Assembly: GCF_036013525.1 (NCBI RefSeq)
Contig: NZ_CP107853.1
Coordinates: 1,736,001-1,800,000 of the forward strand
Direction: 5' to 3'
Source of the DNA: Nonomuraea sp. NBC_00507
Lineage (GTDB): Bacteria > Actinomycetota > Actinomycetes > Streptosporangiales > Streptosporangiaceae
Length of the DNA stretch: 64,000 nucleotides
Shown here: piece by piece, positions 34,542 through 42,346 of the stretch
How the letters are laid out: each line of letters begins with the position of its first letter
Position numbering within the stretch: position 1 is the stretch's first letter
Translations under genes and position numbers: made by a program
The notes under the pieces: generated by a model
Told to the model about the DNA's origin: nothing
Database searches by the model: none
The model's input: only the letters and a program-made list of their open reading frames with translations

Positions 34542-35046
34542 TATTAGCTTTCTTTCTAGAGACACCAGTGATGCCAGATCGGCAAAGGCCAACTAGAGGG
34601 TACCGACAGATCACGATCGGGTTACATTTCGCGGCAGCCGAGCCAGCGGCCGGAGTGACCGCGAGGAAGACGAGCAGGCCGCCCACCAACACGAGTACCA
34701 GCGCGGCGGCCCCGCCGCCAGACTCGATGATGGCGAACGCCAGACCCATCGGCGCGACGGTGGTGCCGATGGTGACGAGATTCTCGCCATCGCATAGCGG
34801 CGATAGCGGCTGTTGGTACGGAGGAGCTCCACGGCCGGGGCAAGACGTTGAAACGTCATGACGTGGGGATCTCCCCTCCTCCAGGGGGCGCGCTGCTGCG
34901 CTGTGGGAGTGTGCCTGTGACCGATAGATGGCCCCTGTGAACGATAGGTGGCCCTGCTCGACGACCAAGCGATCAGATGGGTGTGCCCGCGGCACGCTCG
35001 GACGTCGGCACGGCCCGTCTTCGGCGTGTGCCGGTTGAATGCAGGC
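34542..35046. other. Gene-poor stretch with a short hydrophobic minus-strand frame
   Basis: On the minus strand, 34600-34795 encodes a hydrophobic segment (MGLAFAIIESGGGAAALVLV, then LVGGLLVFLAVTPAAGS) that could be one or two membrane helices. It has no convincing start codon in frame; an ATG with MTFQRLAPAVELL lies upstream in a neighbouring frame, so a frameshift is possible. Nothing else is recognised. Confidence 0.3.
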
Positions 35047-35574
35047 ATGAACAATCCGCTTTGGGAGGCCTTGCCCGCGCAGGTGCGCTCCCAGGTCGAT
35101 GATCTCGTGACGAAGGGCAACAATCTCCAGGCCGTCAAGGTGATCCGGGAAGCCCTGGAGGAGCCGCGGCCAGGGCTCTACGAGTGCATGGATCTGGTCG
35201 CCGAGCGCTTCGAAGACCTCGGGCAGCGGTTCACCCGCTCACCAACCGTCCCGTTGGATCTCGACGAACTCATGGCCAAGGTCCGGGCCCTGCCCCACGC
35301 ACCCGCAGCAATTGAAGCTCTTTGGGACGGCGATAGCGAAGGATGGATGGTCTACCTTCTGGCCGTCACGATTGAGCCGAGGGCCGAGTATCAGCTCGCG
35401 ATCATTCAGCATGGGACCGACCTCCGTCTATTCAACGGCGAGGTCCCTCCGTGGCCGGAGGCTCAGGAAGCCAGCACCATCGGGCGAAGGCTGGCAGAAC
35501 GGTTCGGTATCCCGTTTCATTTTGCGAGCCCAGAGGAACCAGACTTCGCTCCGCGCTGGTGGGGTTCGGACTGA
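35047..35574 (+). CDS. Hypothetical protein, 175 aa
   Basis: Starts MNNPLWEALPAQVRSQVDDL. The N-terminal third is helical (VTKGNNLQAVKVIREALEEP, like short immunity-type or TPR-like proteins), followed by a mixed domain with WMVYLLAVTIEPRAEYQ and a C-terminal PEEPDFAPRWWG. No family recognised. The codon usage looks native. It stands alone on the plus strand of the island. Confidence 0.6.
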   Translation: MNNPLWEALPAQVRSQVDDLVTKGNNLQAVKVIREALEEPRPGLYECMDLVAERFEDLGQRFTRSPTVPLDLDELMAKVRALPHAPAAIEALWDGDSEGWMVYLLAVTIEPRAEYQLAIIQHGTDLRLFNGEVPPWPEAQEASTIGRRLAERFGIPFHFASPEEPDFAPRWWGSD

Positions 35575-35683
35575 CCAGGCAAGCTCGTCGAGCCCCAGCT
35601 CGATCTTGTGGAGTTGATCTCATTTCGGGATCGGCTATGAGGAAGCGTCGGCTGGGTTCGACGCGACATGGTGTGCTTTGTTC

Positions 35684-36180
35684 GTGACTTTGAGTAAACT
35701 CGGTCGGGTCCGGTCTGATCGATGTGGGCTGGAGGAACTGTTTCCCGCCTACGTAATCGACCAGGCGGTATGGGAGCGGCTTCGGTTGGGTCCGGACTGG
35801 CCGCGACGGTGGATGGGCGCGTGGCGGACGCCGAATGGCGAGGTGGGGTGCGCGGTTCGAGATCTGGGGTCGATGTCAGCGGCTGGGTGCGAGCCGGTCC
35901 GTCGCTTCTCTTGCCGGGCGCAGCAGCGGCACCGGCCGGGATTGGAGTTCCTGGTGTCCACGGGTCGTCTGCACGGGTTCGAGTCGCTGGCCCTCATGAG
36001 AGACGCCCGGCAACGTCTCCGGCGGCTGGCGAGCCCTGTCTCGATCACGCCCTGGACGGAGTGTGGGCACCTGCTGTGTCTGTTCGGCGTGGCATGCGCG
36101 CACCGGTCGCGCCCCACCTGTAAGGTGCGAACCTCCTTCCTCATAGGCCACGCGCTTTCCTTAGGAGCTGACTGTGTCAG
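35684..36180 (+). pseudogene. Possible TnsA-like endonuclease remnant
   Basis: From a GTG at 35684 the frame reads VTLSKLGRVRSDRCGLEELF, then PVRRFSCRAQQRHRPGLEF and STGRLHGFESLALMRDARQR. The last block resembles the G-x-HVGFES-x-LER start of actinobacterial TnsA-like proteins. After about residue 130 the frame loses resemblance and runs into the NUDIX gene, so the 3' part is lost or frameshifted. The assignment is tentative; an unrelated hypothetical protein is possible. Confidence 0.35.
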
Positions 36181-36249
36181 TGCTCGTCGCTCACATCCGA
36201 GGAATCGGTTACGGAGAGCTTTGCTGTCGGGCTGGTGTGGGGGTGCCCC

Positions 36250-36801
36250 GTGGCGATCGGTGACTCGGACATCGCGAGCGCGCTTTCCGCATACCTTGAG
36301 CGCTACCCGGACGAGGCCGCGCTGCTGTCTGAGCCGGTGCAGCTGCTGTCTCAGGGAGGGGATTTCGCGTCGCGGCGGAACTTCCGGATGCACGCGACCG
36401 TCGGCGCGTTGCTTGTCCGCGGTGGCGTCGAGGTCCTGCTTGTCGAGCACCTCGCGTACGGGATCCCGTTGCAGCCCGGAGGTCACCTCGAACCGACCGA
36501 CGTCTCCTTGATCGACGCGGCAGTGCGGGAGTTGACCGAGGAGACCGGTGTCGACCCCGGCAGGGTCGTCCCAGCGTCGCAGACCCCCGTCTACATCGAG
36601 TACGGGAGGGTGCCGGCACGACCGGCGAAGGACGAGCCGGAGCACCACCACCTCGACATCGGGTATGCGTTCGTGACAGATGCGGACGTGGGGCACATCC
36701 AGGAGTCCGAGGTGAGGGGTGCCGCCTGGTACCCGCTCGCCGAGGCCGAGCGCCTTGTTGGGCACCGCATTGCGCGTGCGGTACCGGCCCGGATTGGTTG
36801 A
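36250..36801 (+). CDS. NUDIX hydrolase
   Basis: 183 aa from the GTG at 36250 (another GTG at 36235). The NUDIX helix is GGHLEPTDVSLIDAAVRELT followed by EETGV, a variant common in actinobacteria with one extra residue before REL. A His-rich segment EPEHHHLDIGYAF follows. NUDIX enzymes cleave nucleoside diphosphates linked to another group; the substrate is unknown. It overlaps the end of the preceding degenerate frame. Confidence 0.85.
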   Translation: MAIGDSDIASALSAYLERYPDEAALLSEPVQLLSQGGDFASRRNFRMHATVGALLVRGGVEVLLVEHLAYGIPLQPGGHLEPTDVSLIDAAVRELTEETGVDPGRVVPASQTPVYIEYGRVPARPAKDEPEHHHLDIGYAFVTDADVGHIQESEVRGAAWYPLAEAERLVGHRIARAVPARIG

Positions 36802-36956
36802 CCGGACCCGTCGAACGCTTCCGGTCGGCAGAGGCGCCAGGTCGCGGTGTGCACCGGTCGAGGCTCCGCGGTCGCTGCTCGCTCCTTGTCGAACCGAACG
36901 CGGAAGCCTCGACGGTCGCAGCCTCAGCCGGGCATCGGCCGAGCTGTGGCGTCCAC

Positions 36957-37595
36957 TCACTCGAAGCACGGTTTGACGGTCCGGTCCCGGCTCCGTTTGA
37001 GCTCGAAGAAGCCGTCCGTCCCGGCGACCAACACCAGGCCGTCCCAAAGTCGGCCGGCAGCTTCACCACGGGGGGCCTGCCTGATCACGGGGCCGAACAG
37101 GGCCGTACCCGCGATGCGGAGAACGGGCGTCCCGACATCCAGGCCGACCTCCGTGAACGCCTCGTCGTGCGAGTCTCTGATGAGCTGATCGAACTCCGTG
37201 CTTGTGGCGGCAGCCGCCAGCGAACCAGGCAGGCCCACCTCCGCGAGCGCTTCGGTGATAACGGTGGGATCGTTGCGACGCCCTTGGTTGTGGAGCCGGG
37301 TGCCGATCGCGGTGTACATCGGTCCGAGGACGCCGCGGCCACCGTGCTCAGCGGCTGCCGCGCAGACCCGCACCAGGCCCCATGCCTTCGTCATCAGGTC
37401 CCGGTAGTCCTCGCTGAGTCCCTTGCCCTCGCGCTGGACGAGGTTCAGGTAGGCCAGCGACATGATCCGCCAATCGGCGCGCACCGGCCGCACCTGCTCG
37501 ACCTCCAGGAGCCAGCGCGAGGTGATCCACGCCCAGGGGCACAGCGGATCGAACCAGAACGGGACCTCGTCGCAGTCCGAGTGTTCCTTGATCAT
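36957..37595 (-). CDS. DsbA-fold mycothiol-dependent nitroreductase-like protein
   Basis: 212 aa. The DPLCPWAWITSRW motif (Cys19-Pro-Trp-Ala) is that of the Rv2466c family, thioredoxin-fold enzymes that use mycothiol. An all-helical insert (about 60-130) and the C-terminal GTPVLRIAGTALFGPVI cis-Pro strand follow. Rv2466c-like proteins reduce electrophiles and activate nitro prodrugs. The protein starts 36 nt before the first strand; a later start would not remove the motif. Confidence 0.83.
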   Translation of the reverse strand: MIKEHSDCDEVPFWFDPLCPWAWITSRWLLEVEQVRPVRADWRIMSLAYLNLVQREGKGLSEDYRDLMTKAWGLVRVCAAAAEHGGRGVLGPMYTAIGTRLHNQGRRNDPTVITEALAEVGLPGSLAAAATSTEFDQLIRDSHDEAFTEVGLDVGTPVLRIAGTALFGPVIRQAPRGEAAGRLWDGLVLVAGTDGFFELKRSRDRTVKPCFE

Positions 37596-37653
37596 CAGAA
37601 GAGCACCGTCCTCTCTCAGACCGGATCTGTATGTGCCCTCTCCCGCCGGAAGG

Positions 37654-38310
37654 TTAGGTATCGAACAATTCTTCTTGGGCGGGCATGTTGCACTTGGCCG
37701 TGCGCCCCGCGATCTTCACCAGAGCCGCGAGATCGCTGAGCTGATCGTCCGCGGCGCTGACGAGCCGGACGAACACCTGCGCGGTGACATCGACGTCGGC
37801 ATAGGCCCTGTGGCGATCCGCCGGCAGTTTGATGGCGAAATGCGCCAGCAACGTGTCGAGTTTGTGGTTCGGCAGACCTGGGGCGACGTATTTGGCCAGC
37901 GGGATGGTGTCAAGAAGGTCAATGCGGGCCAGCGCCGGGCAGTGCTCGCGCTGGTTGTGGATGATGTTGGCCTCGGTGGCGGCGTGTTGAGCCACCAGCA
38001 AGTACTGCTTGTCCGGAGCGAATCGCCGATCCAGTGCGCCCAGCGCTTCGGCCGCAGTCGGGGCCTGCCCGACCTGCTTGGGGGTTAGGCCGGTTTGAGC
38101 CGTAACGGCTGGCGTCACCGGAGCAAACGCGGGCGGTCGGATGAGAGAAGCGCTTCTGCCGACCTCCGTCCACGTGCCGTCGTCGTAGCGGAGTGCGAGA
38201 GCGGCGACCTCGATGGGCTGGGCCGGGTACCCCTTGGGAGTCGTCGCCTCGAAGTCGATGACCACGAACGTCGTGGCCAAAAAGGCGGGGTCTTCCGTCA
38301 ATCCGCCCAT
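37654..38310 (-). CDS. DEDDh 3'-5' exonuclease (DnaQ-like)
   Basis: 218 aa from the ATG at 38310. Exo I is FVVIDFEATTP (Asp-x-Glu), Exo II lies in AQHAATEANIIHNQ, and Exo III is HRAYADVDVT (His and Asp). The core is complete and resembles stand-alone exonucleases of the ExoX/polymerase III epsilon superfamily, which act on single-stranded DNA or RNA. A longer frame to 38424 lacks a ribosome site. Confidence 0.82.
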   Translation of the reverse strand: MGGLTEDPAFLATTFVVIDFEATTPKGYPAQPIEVAALALRYDDGTWTEVGRSASLIRPPAFAPVTPAVTAQTGLTPKQVGQAPTAAEALGALDRRFAPDKQYLLVAQHAATEANIIHNQREHCPALARIDLLDTIPLAKYVAPGLPNHKLDTLLAHFAIKLPADRHRAYADVDVTAQVFVRLVSAADDQLSDLAALVKIAGRTAKCNMPAQEELFDT

Positions 38311-38401
38311 GTATCCACCGCTCTCGCAGGTTCCGTGGCGTTGCCGCCCCACGCCCGCCACATCGAGAAGAGCATGCCCGAGTGCCAGCCGTCCTGTGCC
38401 G

Positions 38402-38962
38402 TCATTTACTGATGAGGCGCGCAACGGCCTGCGTGGCGGCCTTCAGGTCCGGCGCGTTCCAGAGTCGCTCGCCCGTCCAGGTCTCGCTCAGGGACCGGTA
38501 CAGATCCGACATCACCGGCAGGAACTCGGGCGGGAGTGGTGCCGGCTGCGGCCACCGACCCCTGGGCACGCCCTCGGCGATCAGCCTTCTGACGGGCACC
38601 TCGAGCCCGTTGTCCACGTACCAGTTCCGCAGGACCTGCTTGCCGCAGTGCACGCCGTTGAACATCAGGCGGCTCTCGTCAGGTGTACCGGGACTGTCGG
38701 CAAGCACGATGCCCGCATCGCTCGACACCAGGAACTCGACCTTGCCGTCGGAGTGGCTCAGCCCGAGCTTGCGTGCGTGCCCGGTCAGCACCTCGTTGAC
38801 CTTGACGGTGGTGTCGCGCATCGCCTGGAACTGCTCGTCGCTCAGGCCGGCGAGGCGCTGGGCCTCGGGCCCGCTCCCCATTTGGCCGCCAGGTTGTCGC
38901 AACGTATGGCCTGCCGCGGGAAGCTCAGAATGCCCGACGAACGACCTTTCATCTAGTTTCAT
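38402..38962 (-). pseudogene. Truncated PurC-like (SAICAR synthase) protein
   Basis: 186 codons. The C-terminal half matches SAICAR-synthase-like proteins: LSHSDGKVEFLVSSDAGIVL, then ADSPGTPDESRLMFNGV, CGKQVLRNWYV and ETWTGERLW. The N-terminal ATP-grasp half (about 100 residues) is missing; instead there is a short unrelated stretch from an ATG at 38962. PurC joins aspartate to CAIR in purine synthesis. Without the nucleotide-binding lobe it should be inactive. The family call is by motif memory. Confidence 0.6.
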
Positions 38963-39003
38963 GGCGGCCGAGCAGGTCAGGGGCGGTGGCCTAACTCGCT
39001 TCC

Positions 39004-39060
39004 TTGACGTGGTACCGACCCTTTCGTACGGTTCACGCACCCGAATGGAAAGCGTTTTCC
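39004..39060 (+). promoter_or_regulatory. Promoter and LacI-type operator of the pectate lyase gene
   Basis: -35 TTGACG (39004-39009), 17-bp spacer and -10 TACGGT (39027-39032). From 39047 to 39060, just past the expected start of transcription, lies the palindrome ggaaagcgttttcc (GGAAA/TTTCC arms). It resembles LacI-family repressor sites that sense sugars, so induction by plant-derived oligosaccharide is likely. Confidence 0.6.
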
Positions 39061-39074
39061 CGACGGAGGTCGTC

Positions 39075-40019
39075 ATGCAACGTCTTAGCGCCGCCACCGC
39101 CGTACTGGCTCTGGTGGTCAGCGTCCTGGTGAGCGCGGAACCGGCCCTCGCCGCCGAGTCCAGCCCCGTCGGATTCGCCAGCATGAACGGCGGTACGACC
39201 GGTGGCGCCGGTGGCTCGACCGTCACGGTCTCCACAGCCTCGGCGCTGGCCAGCGCGCTCAGCTCCGGCAGCACCCAGACGATCCGCATCTCCGGCATGA
39301 TCTCCATCTCCGGGATGTACCGGGTGGCCTCCAACAAGAGCATCCTCGGCGTCGGATCCGGCTCCGGTCTCAACGGTGGCGGGCTGACCATGAACGGCGT
39401 CAGCAATATCATCATCCGCAACCTGACCATCCAGAATTCCAGCGACGACGCCATCAACGTTCAGGACGGCTCGCACCACATCTGGATCGACCACAACAAC
39501 TTCACCCGCGCCTCGGACGGTCTCGTGGACATCCGCCTGGCCTCCGACTTCGTCACCGTCTCGTGGAACCGTTTCTACGGCCACGACAAGACTGCGCTCC
39601 TGGGATCGTCCGACAGCAACACCGGCGACATCGGCCACCTGCGCGTGACCTACGTCCACAACTGGTTCGACGGTACCAACCAACGCCATCCCCGGGTCCG
39701 CTTCGGCAATCCGGTGCACGTGCTCAACAACTACTACTCCAACATCGGCAGCTACGGCGTTGCCTCCACCACCAACGCCGGCGTCTACGTCGAGCGCAAC
39801 TACTTCGAGAACGTCAGCCGCCCCACGTCCCTCCAAGAGGGCTCCTCGCCACAGGGCAACATCAAGCTGCTCAACAACTACCTGGTCAACTCAGGCACGC
39901 CCCAGTCGCGCAACGCGAGCAGCGTGGCCACGATCCCGTACTCCTACACCCCGGAGTGCAACTGCTCGGTGAAGTCGACGGTCACCGCGGGCGCTGGCGT
40001 GGGCAAGATCGGCCTCTGA
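39075..40019 (+). CDS. Secreted pectate lyase, PL1 family
   Basis: 314 aa. A Sec signal peptide (MQRLSAATAVLALVVSVLVS, cleaved after ALA near residue 27) is followed by a right-handed beta-helix. Family motifs are WIDHNNF, FVTVSWNRFYGHDKTALLG and RHPRVRFG, the last two near the calcium and catalytic Arg sites. It cleaves polygalacturonate by beta-elimination outside the cell. The ATG at 39075 has a ggaggtcgtc site. It carries its own sugar-type operator and lies within the island, a niche-adaptation gene by position. Confidence 0.93.
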   Translation: MQRLSAATAVLALVVSVLVSAEPALAAESSPVGFASMNGGTTGGAGGSTVTVSTASALASALSSGSTQTIRISGMISISGMYRVASNKSILGVGSGSGLNGGGLTMNGVSNIIIRNLTIQNSSDDAINVQDGSHHIWIDHNNFTRASDGLVDIRLASDFVTVSWNRFYGHDKTALLGSSDSNTGDIGHLRVTYVHNWFDGTNQRHPRVRFGNPVHVLNNYYSNIGSYGVASTTNAGVYVERNYFENVSRPTSLQEGSSPQGNIKLLNNYLVNSGTPQSRNASSVATIPYSYTPECNCSVKSTVTAGAGVGKIGL

Positions 40020-40444
40020 GATCCAGTGCTGGCGGGCCTTCCGAATGGCCCGTGCGCCCGCCGGCCCTGCCGCGTCAACTGTTACAGACCTCTCCCGCGG
40101 GGGATCATGCTCCCTCGTGGGAGAGAGGGCTCGGCGCCGTCGCCGGCCTGCTGCCGGTGCCCCGTAGGGCCCGTAGGCCGAGATCGCCGAGAGCCACCCC
40201 CGGCTTGAACGTCGCCCTGATCACCACGAGCCCGCCACGATAATGGGCGGCAAGGCCCGCGCCGCTCGTCCTCAGGTCTACTGCCTGGGTGACCTGAGCG
40301 CGGGAGAGCATCTCCCGAGCCAGCTTGGCCCTCATCTCGTCATCGCGCACCAGGCTTCGGCGCTTCCGTCCTCCACCGGCCACTCTCCTGCACTGGCTGG
40401 GTTGACTGAGTGGCCGGCGGCAACAACGACGACACGGTCTGTGC
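40020..40444. other. Gap after the pectate lyase gene
   Basis: A short hairpin (cgggcc/ggcccg, 40033-40052) may end the lyase transcript. A 92-codon minus frame at 40105-40383 (MAGGGRKRRSLVRDDEMRAK) has no recognisable domain or strong ribosome site, so I do not call it as a gene. Nothing else seen. Confidence 0.45.
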
Positions 40445-40846
40445 TCAGTCGGCGTCCCAGAAGGCGTCCTCGTCCTGCTGAATGGCGGAGAACAGCCACA
40501 CCTCAGCGATTTTGCCGTCTTCGACCCTCAGCACGTCGACACCGTCCATCGACATCTCAGCGCCGTTGCGCTTGGCGGAGAAGTGGACGGGAAACGCGGC
40601 AAGTGCGTCGTTGATCATGGGCTCGCCGGTGATGGCGATGTCGAGCGTCCCCTCGGTGGCGGCCATCTGGGCGCCGATCGCCTCGTTGACCGCGTCGCGG
40701 CCACGGTAAGTGCCGGAGAAGCGGTGATTGCCGGGCTGGTGCCACACGATGTCATCGGCGAACAGGCCCGCGACGGCGGCGAAGTCCTTGGCGGCCATCG
40801 CGTCGGCGTACTGGCGGGCGACGGTGAGCGTAATGGTGGACCCCAT
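40445..40846 (-). CDS. SnoaL-like (NTF2-fold) protein
   Basis: 133 aa from the ATG at 40846 behind ggagaagatcc. An NTF2-fold cone with the pattern YADAMAAKDFAAVAGLFADD, DIVWHQPGNHRFSGTYRG and VLRVEDGKIAEVWLF typical of SnoaL-like domains, which act as isomerases or small-molecule binders. It diverges from an HxlR regulator through a 100-bp region containing an inverted repeat, so it is the probable target of that regulator. Confidence 0.83.
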   Translation of the reverse strand: MGSTITLTVARQYADAMAAKDFAAVAGLFADDIVWHQPGNHRFSGTYRGRDAVNEAIGAQMAATEGTLDIAITGEPMINDALAAFPVHFSAKRNGAEMSMDGVDVLRVEDGKIAEVWLFSAIQQDEDAFWDAD

Positions 40847-40904
40847 GGTGGATCTTCTCCCTTGTGTTTCAGGTTCGTCCTGGTGCGGCCCTATACTCAC
40901 CATC

Positions 40905-40918
40905 GGTAACCATTTACC
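40905..40918. promoter_or_regulatory. Inverted repeat in the SnoaL/HxlR divergent promoter
   Basis: ggtaa-ccat-ttacc is a perfect 5-bp-arm inverted repeat 29 bp upstream of the HxlR start and 59 bp upstream of the SnoaL start. A candidate HxlR operator. Confidence 0.4.
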
Positions 40919-40947
40919 TCAACGTAACTAATTAGGGAATGTGGCGC

Positions 40948-41316
40948 ATGTCACAGCATCCGGACTTTAATGTGCTCACGGCGACCTGCCCGTCGCGCAC
41001 GTCGCTGGCCCGCATCGCCAACAAGTGGACGGCGATGGTGGTGATCGCGCTCAGCGCCGGCAGGATGCGCTTCGGCGACTTGCGGACCACGGTCGACGGG
41101 ATCAGCGGGAAGGTCCTCACCGACACGTTGCGGGACCTGGAACGCGACGGGCTTGTCGCGCGGTACGTGTACGCCGAGATGCCGCCCAGAGTCGAGTACG
41201 AACTGACCGCGCTGGGACGCACGCTGCACGAGCCCCTGCAGGCGCTGGGCCGCTGGGCCGAGGAACACATCAAAGAGGTGCTCGCGGCCCGCGAGACCTA
41301 CGACACCCGCCACTGA
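40948..41316 (+). CDS. HxlR-family transcriptional regulator
   Basis: 122 aa. The winged-helix fold has the HxlR pattern SRTSLARIANKWTAMVVIAL (with a Cys nearby, CPSRTS, common in the redox-sensing branch) and GISGKVLTDTLRDLERDGLV. I chose the ATG at 40948, 10 nt after aggga; the ATG at 40939 is too close to that site. Probably controls the divergent SnoaL gene. Confidence 0.85.
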   Translation: MSQHPDFNVLTATCPSRTSLARIANKWTAMVVIALSAGRMRFGDLRTTVDGISGKVLTDTLRDLERDGLVARYVYAEMPPRVEYELTALGRTLHEPLQALGRWAEEHIKEVLAARETYDTRH

Positions 41317-41373
41317 CTCCTCGAAGCCGCGACGCTGAAGATCCTTTGTGAGCCCCATTTGGGGGAACGAGCC

Positions 41374-41423
41374 GTCCGGACCAGTCCGCATCCGTCCGGG
41401 AGAGTCTGGATACGTCCGCCCCT
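41374..41423. repeat. Five 10-bp-phased repeats just inside attR
   Basis: gtccg begins at 41374, 41384, 41394 and 41414, with a variant gtctg at 41404: five units at exactly 10-bp intervals. The last unit ends 46 bp before attR. Helical phasing suggests a protein-binding array such as integrase arm sites or excision-factor sites. Confidence 0.6.
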
Positions 41424-41469
41424 ACGGGGTAGTCTGCGCATGATCACAGGCCCGAAGGGGTGGGCGGAC

Positions 41470-41540
41470 GGGTTCAAATCCCACCACCACCGCCGCTAAG
41501 TTGGGCCTCCGACCTGCACCAACAGGTCGGAGGCCCTTCG
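41470..41540. repeat. attR: right copy of the 71-bp island boundary repeat
   Basis: Matches 29300-29370 except position 41520 (c instead of t). It contains the 3' end of tRNA-Ser and the terminator hairpin but no tRNA 5' half, so it is the displaced original or element-borne copy. The island is therefore about 12.2 kb. Confidence 0.93.
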
Positions 41541-41974
41541 CATAACAAGATCATGGTGGAACCGTGGTGATGGCCAGGCGCTGTAGTCGTTCTCGACCGC
41601 GGCCAGTTGTACCCGCAAGTCCTCGGCCTGCCGTGTGCAGCCGTCTCGCCCTGGGGCCACGCGTTCCAACAGTGACGTCACCATCGCCTCCTACAGGAGA
41701 AGCGGCCGTACCCGCCTGCCGCATTCACGCCATGCAGCCCAACAACTCCACACTGTAACGGCGAACCACTGACAGTCACTACCGCACTCAAGTCTGTCCG
41801 CGGCAGTCAACGTTGACGCTTATCTGAGCCGAGCTCAACCCCGCGGGAATGTCGGCCGCCTCTGGCAAGGGGGCCTGACCACCACAGTCGATCACCCTCA
41901 GCACGAGACAAGCGGGGAAACTCTCGCAGTAGCTGCCTACCGATCAGCGGCCGGCGAGGCACAGTTGCCGATGA
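41541..41974. other. Gene-poor stretch right of attR
   Basis: A 62-codon minus frame at 41496-41684 (MVTSLLERVAPGRDGCTRQA) reads across attR; its helical charged part could be a remnant but has no family match. Otherwise no gene is seen before the SARP remnant. Confidence 0.4.
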
Positions 41975-42289
41975 TCAGAGACAGTCCCGCCTCGAAGACA
42001 GCGTCGCCGGACAGCCCAGCGCGGCGGCCAGCGCCTGCCCGCGCCAGAGCCCGAGCGCCTGGCGGATCCCGTGGCTGTCGCCCGCGGCCAGCCGCCTGAA
42101 CTCGTGGACGTCCACCTGGCCCGGCTCGGTCACCGCGGCATAGCCGCCGGGACGTGTCTGCACGATGTTCTCGGCCTGCGCCGCGCGCAGCATCCGGCGT
42201 ATCGCCATCACCGACGCCTGGACCTGTGCCTTGGCCGTCTCTGGTGGGGTCGGCCCCCACATCGCCTGGATCAGCCGGTCCGTGCTCAT
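41975..42289 (-). pseudogene. N-terminal remnant of a SARP/AfsR-type regulator
   Basis: About 104 codons starting MSTDRLIQAMWGPTPPETAK, with RRMLRAAQ and RPGGYAAVTEPGQVDVHEFR, the winged-helix (OmpR-like) domain and first residues of the BTAD domain of SARP activators. The frame stops after ALGLWRGQALAAAL, where a full SARP would continue for 150 residues or more. A neighbouring frame ends DAVFEAGLSLIIGN, suggesting a joined fragment of something else. It diverges from the LysR gene. Confidence 0.6.
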
Positions 42290-42346
42290 TCCAATGGCCT
42301 GACATGTCATACTGCGCCACCAGTGAACGATCTCGACGAGGGATCG

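Noticed and set aside
34611..35138. 175-codon minus-strand frame as a gene
   Set aside because: Its C-terminal part is Arg/Ser/Pro/Trp-rich in a non-native frame next to a hydrophobic frame; no coherent protein.
40105..40383. 92-codon minus-strand frame as a gene
   Set aside because: No family match, no clear ribosome site, and unusual composition; left as intergenic.
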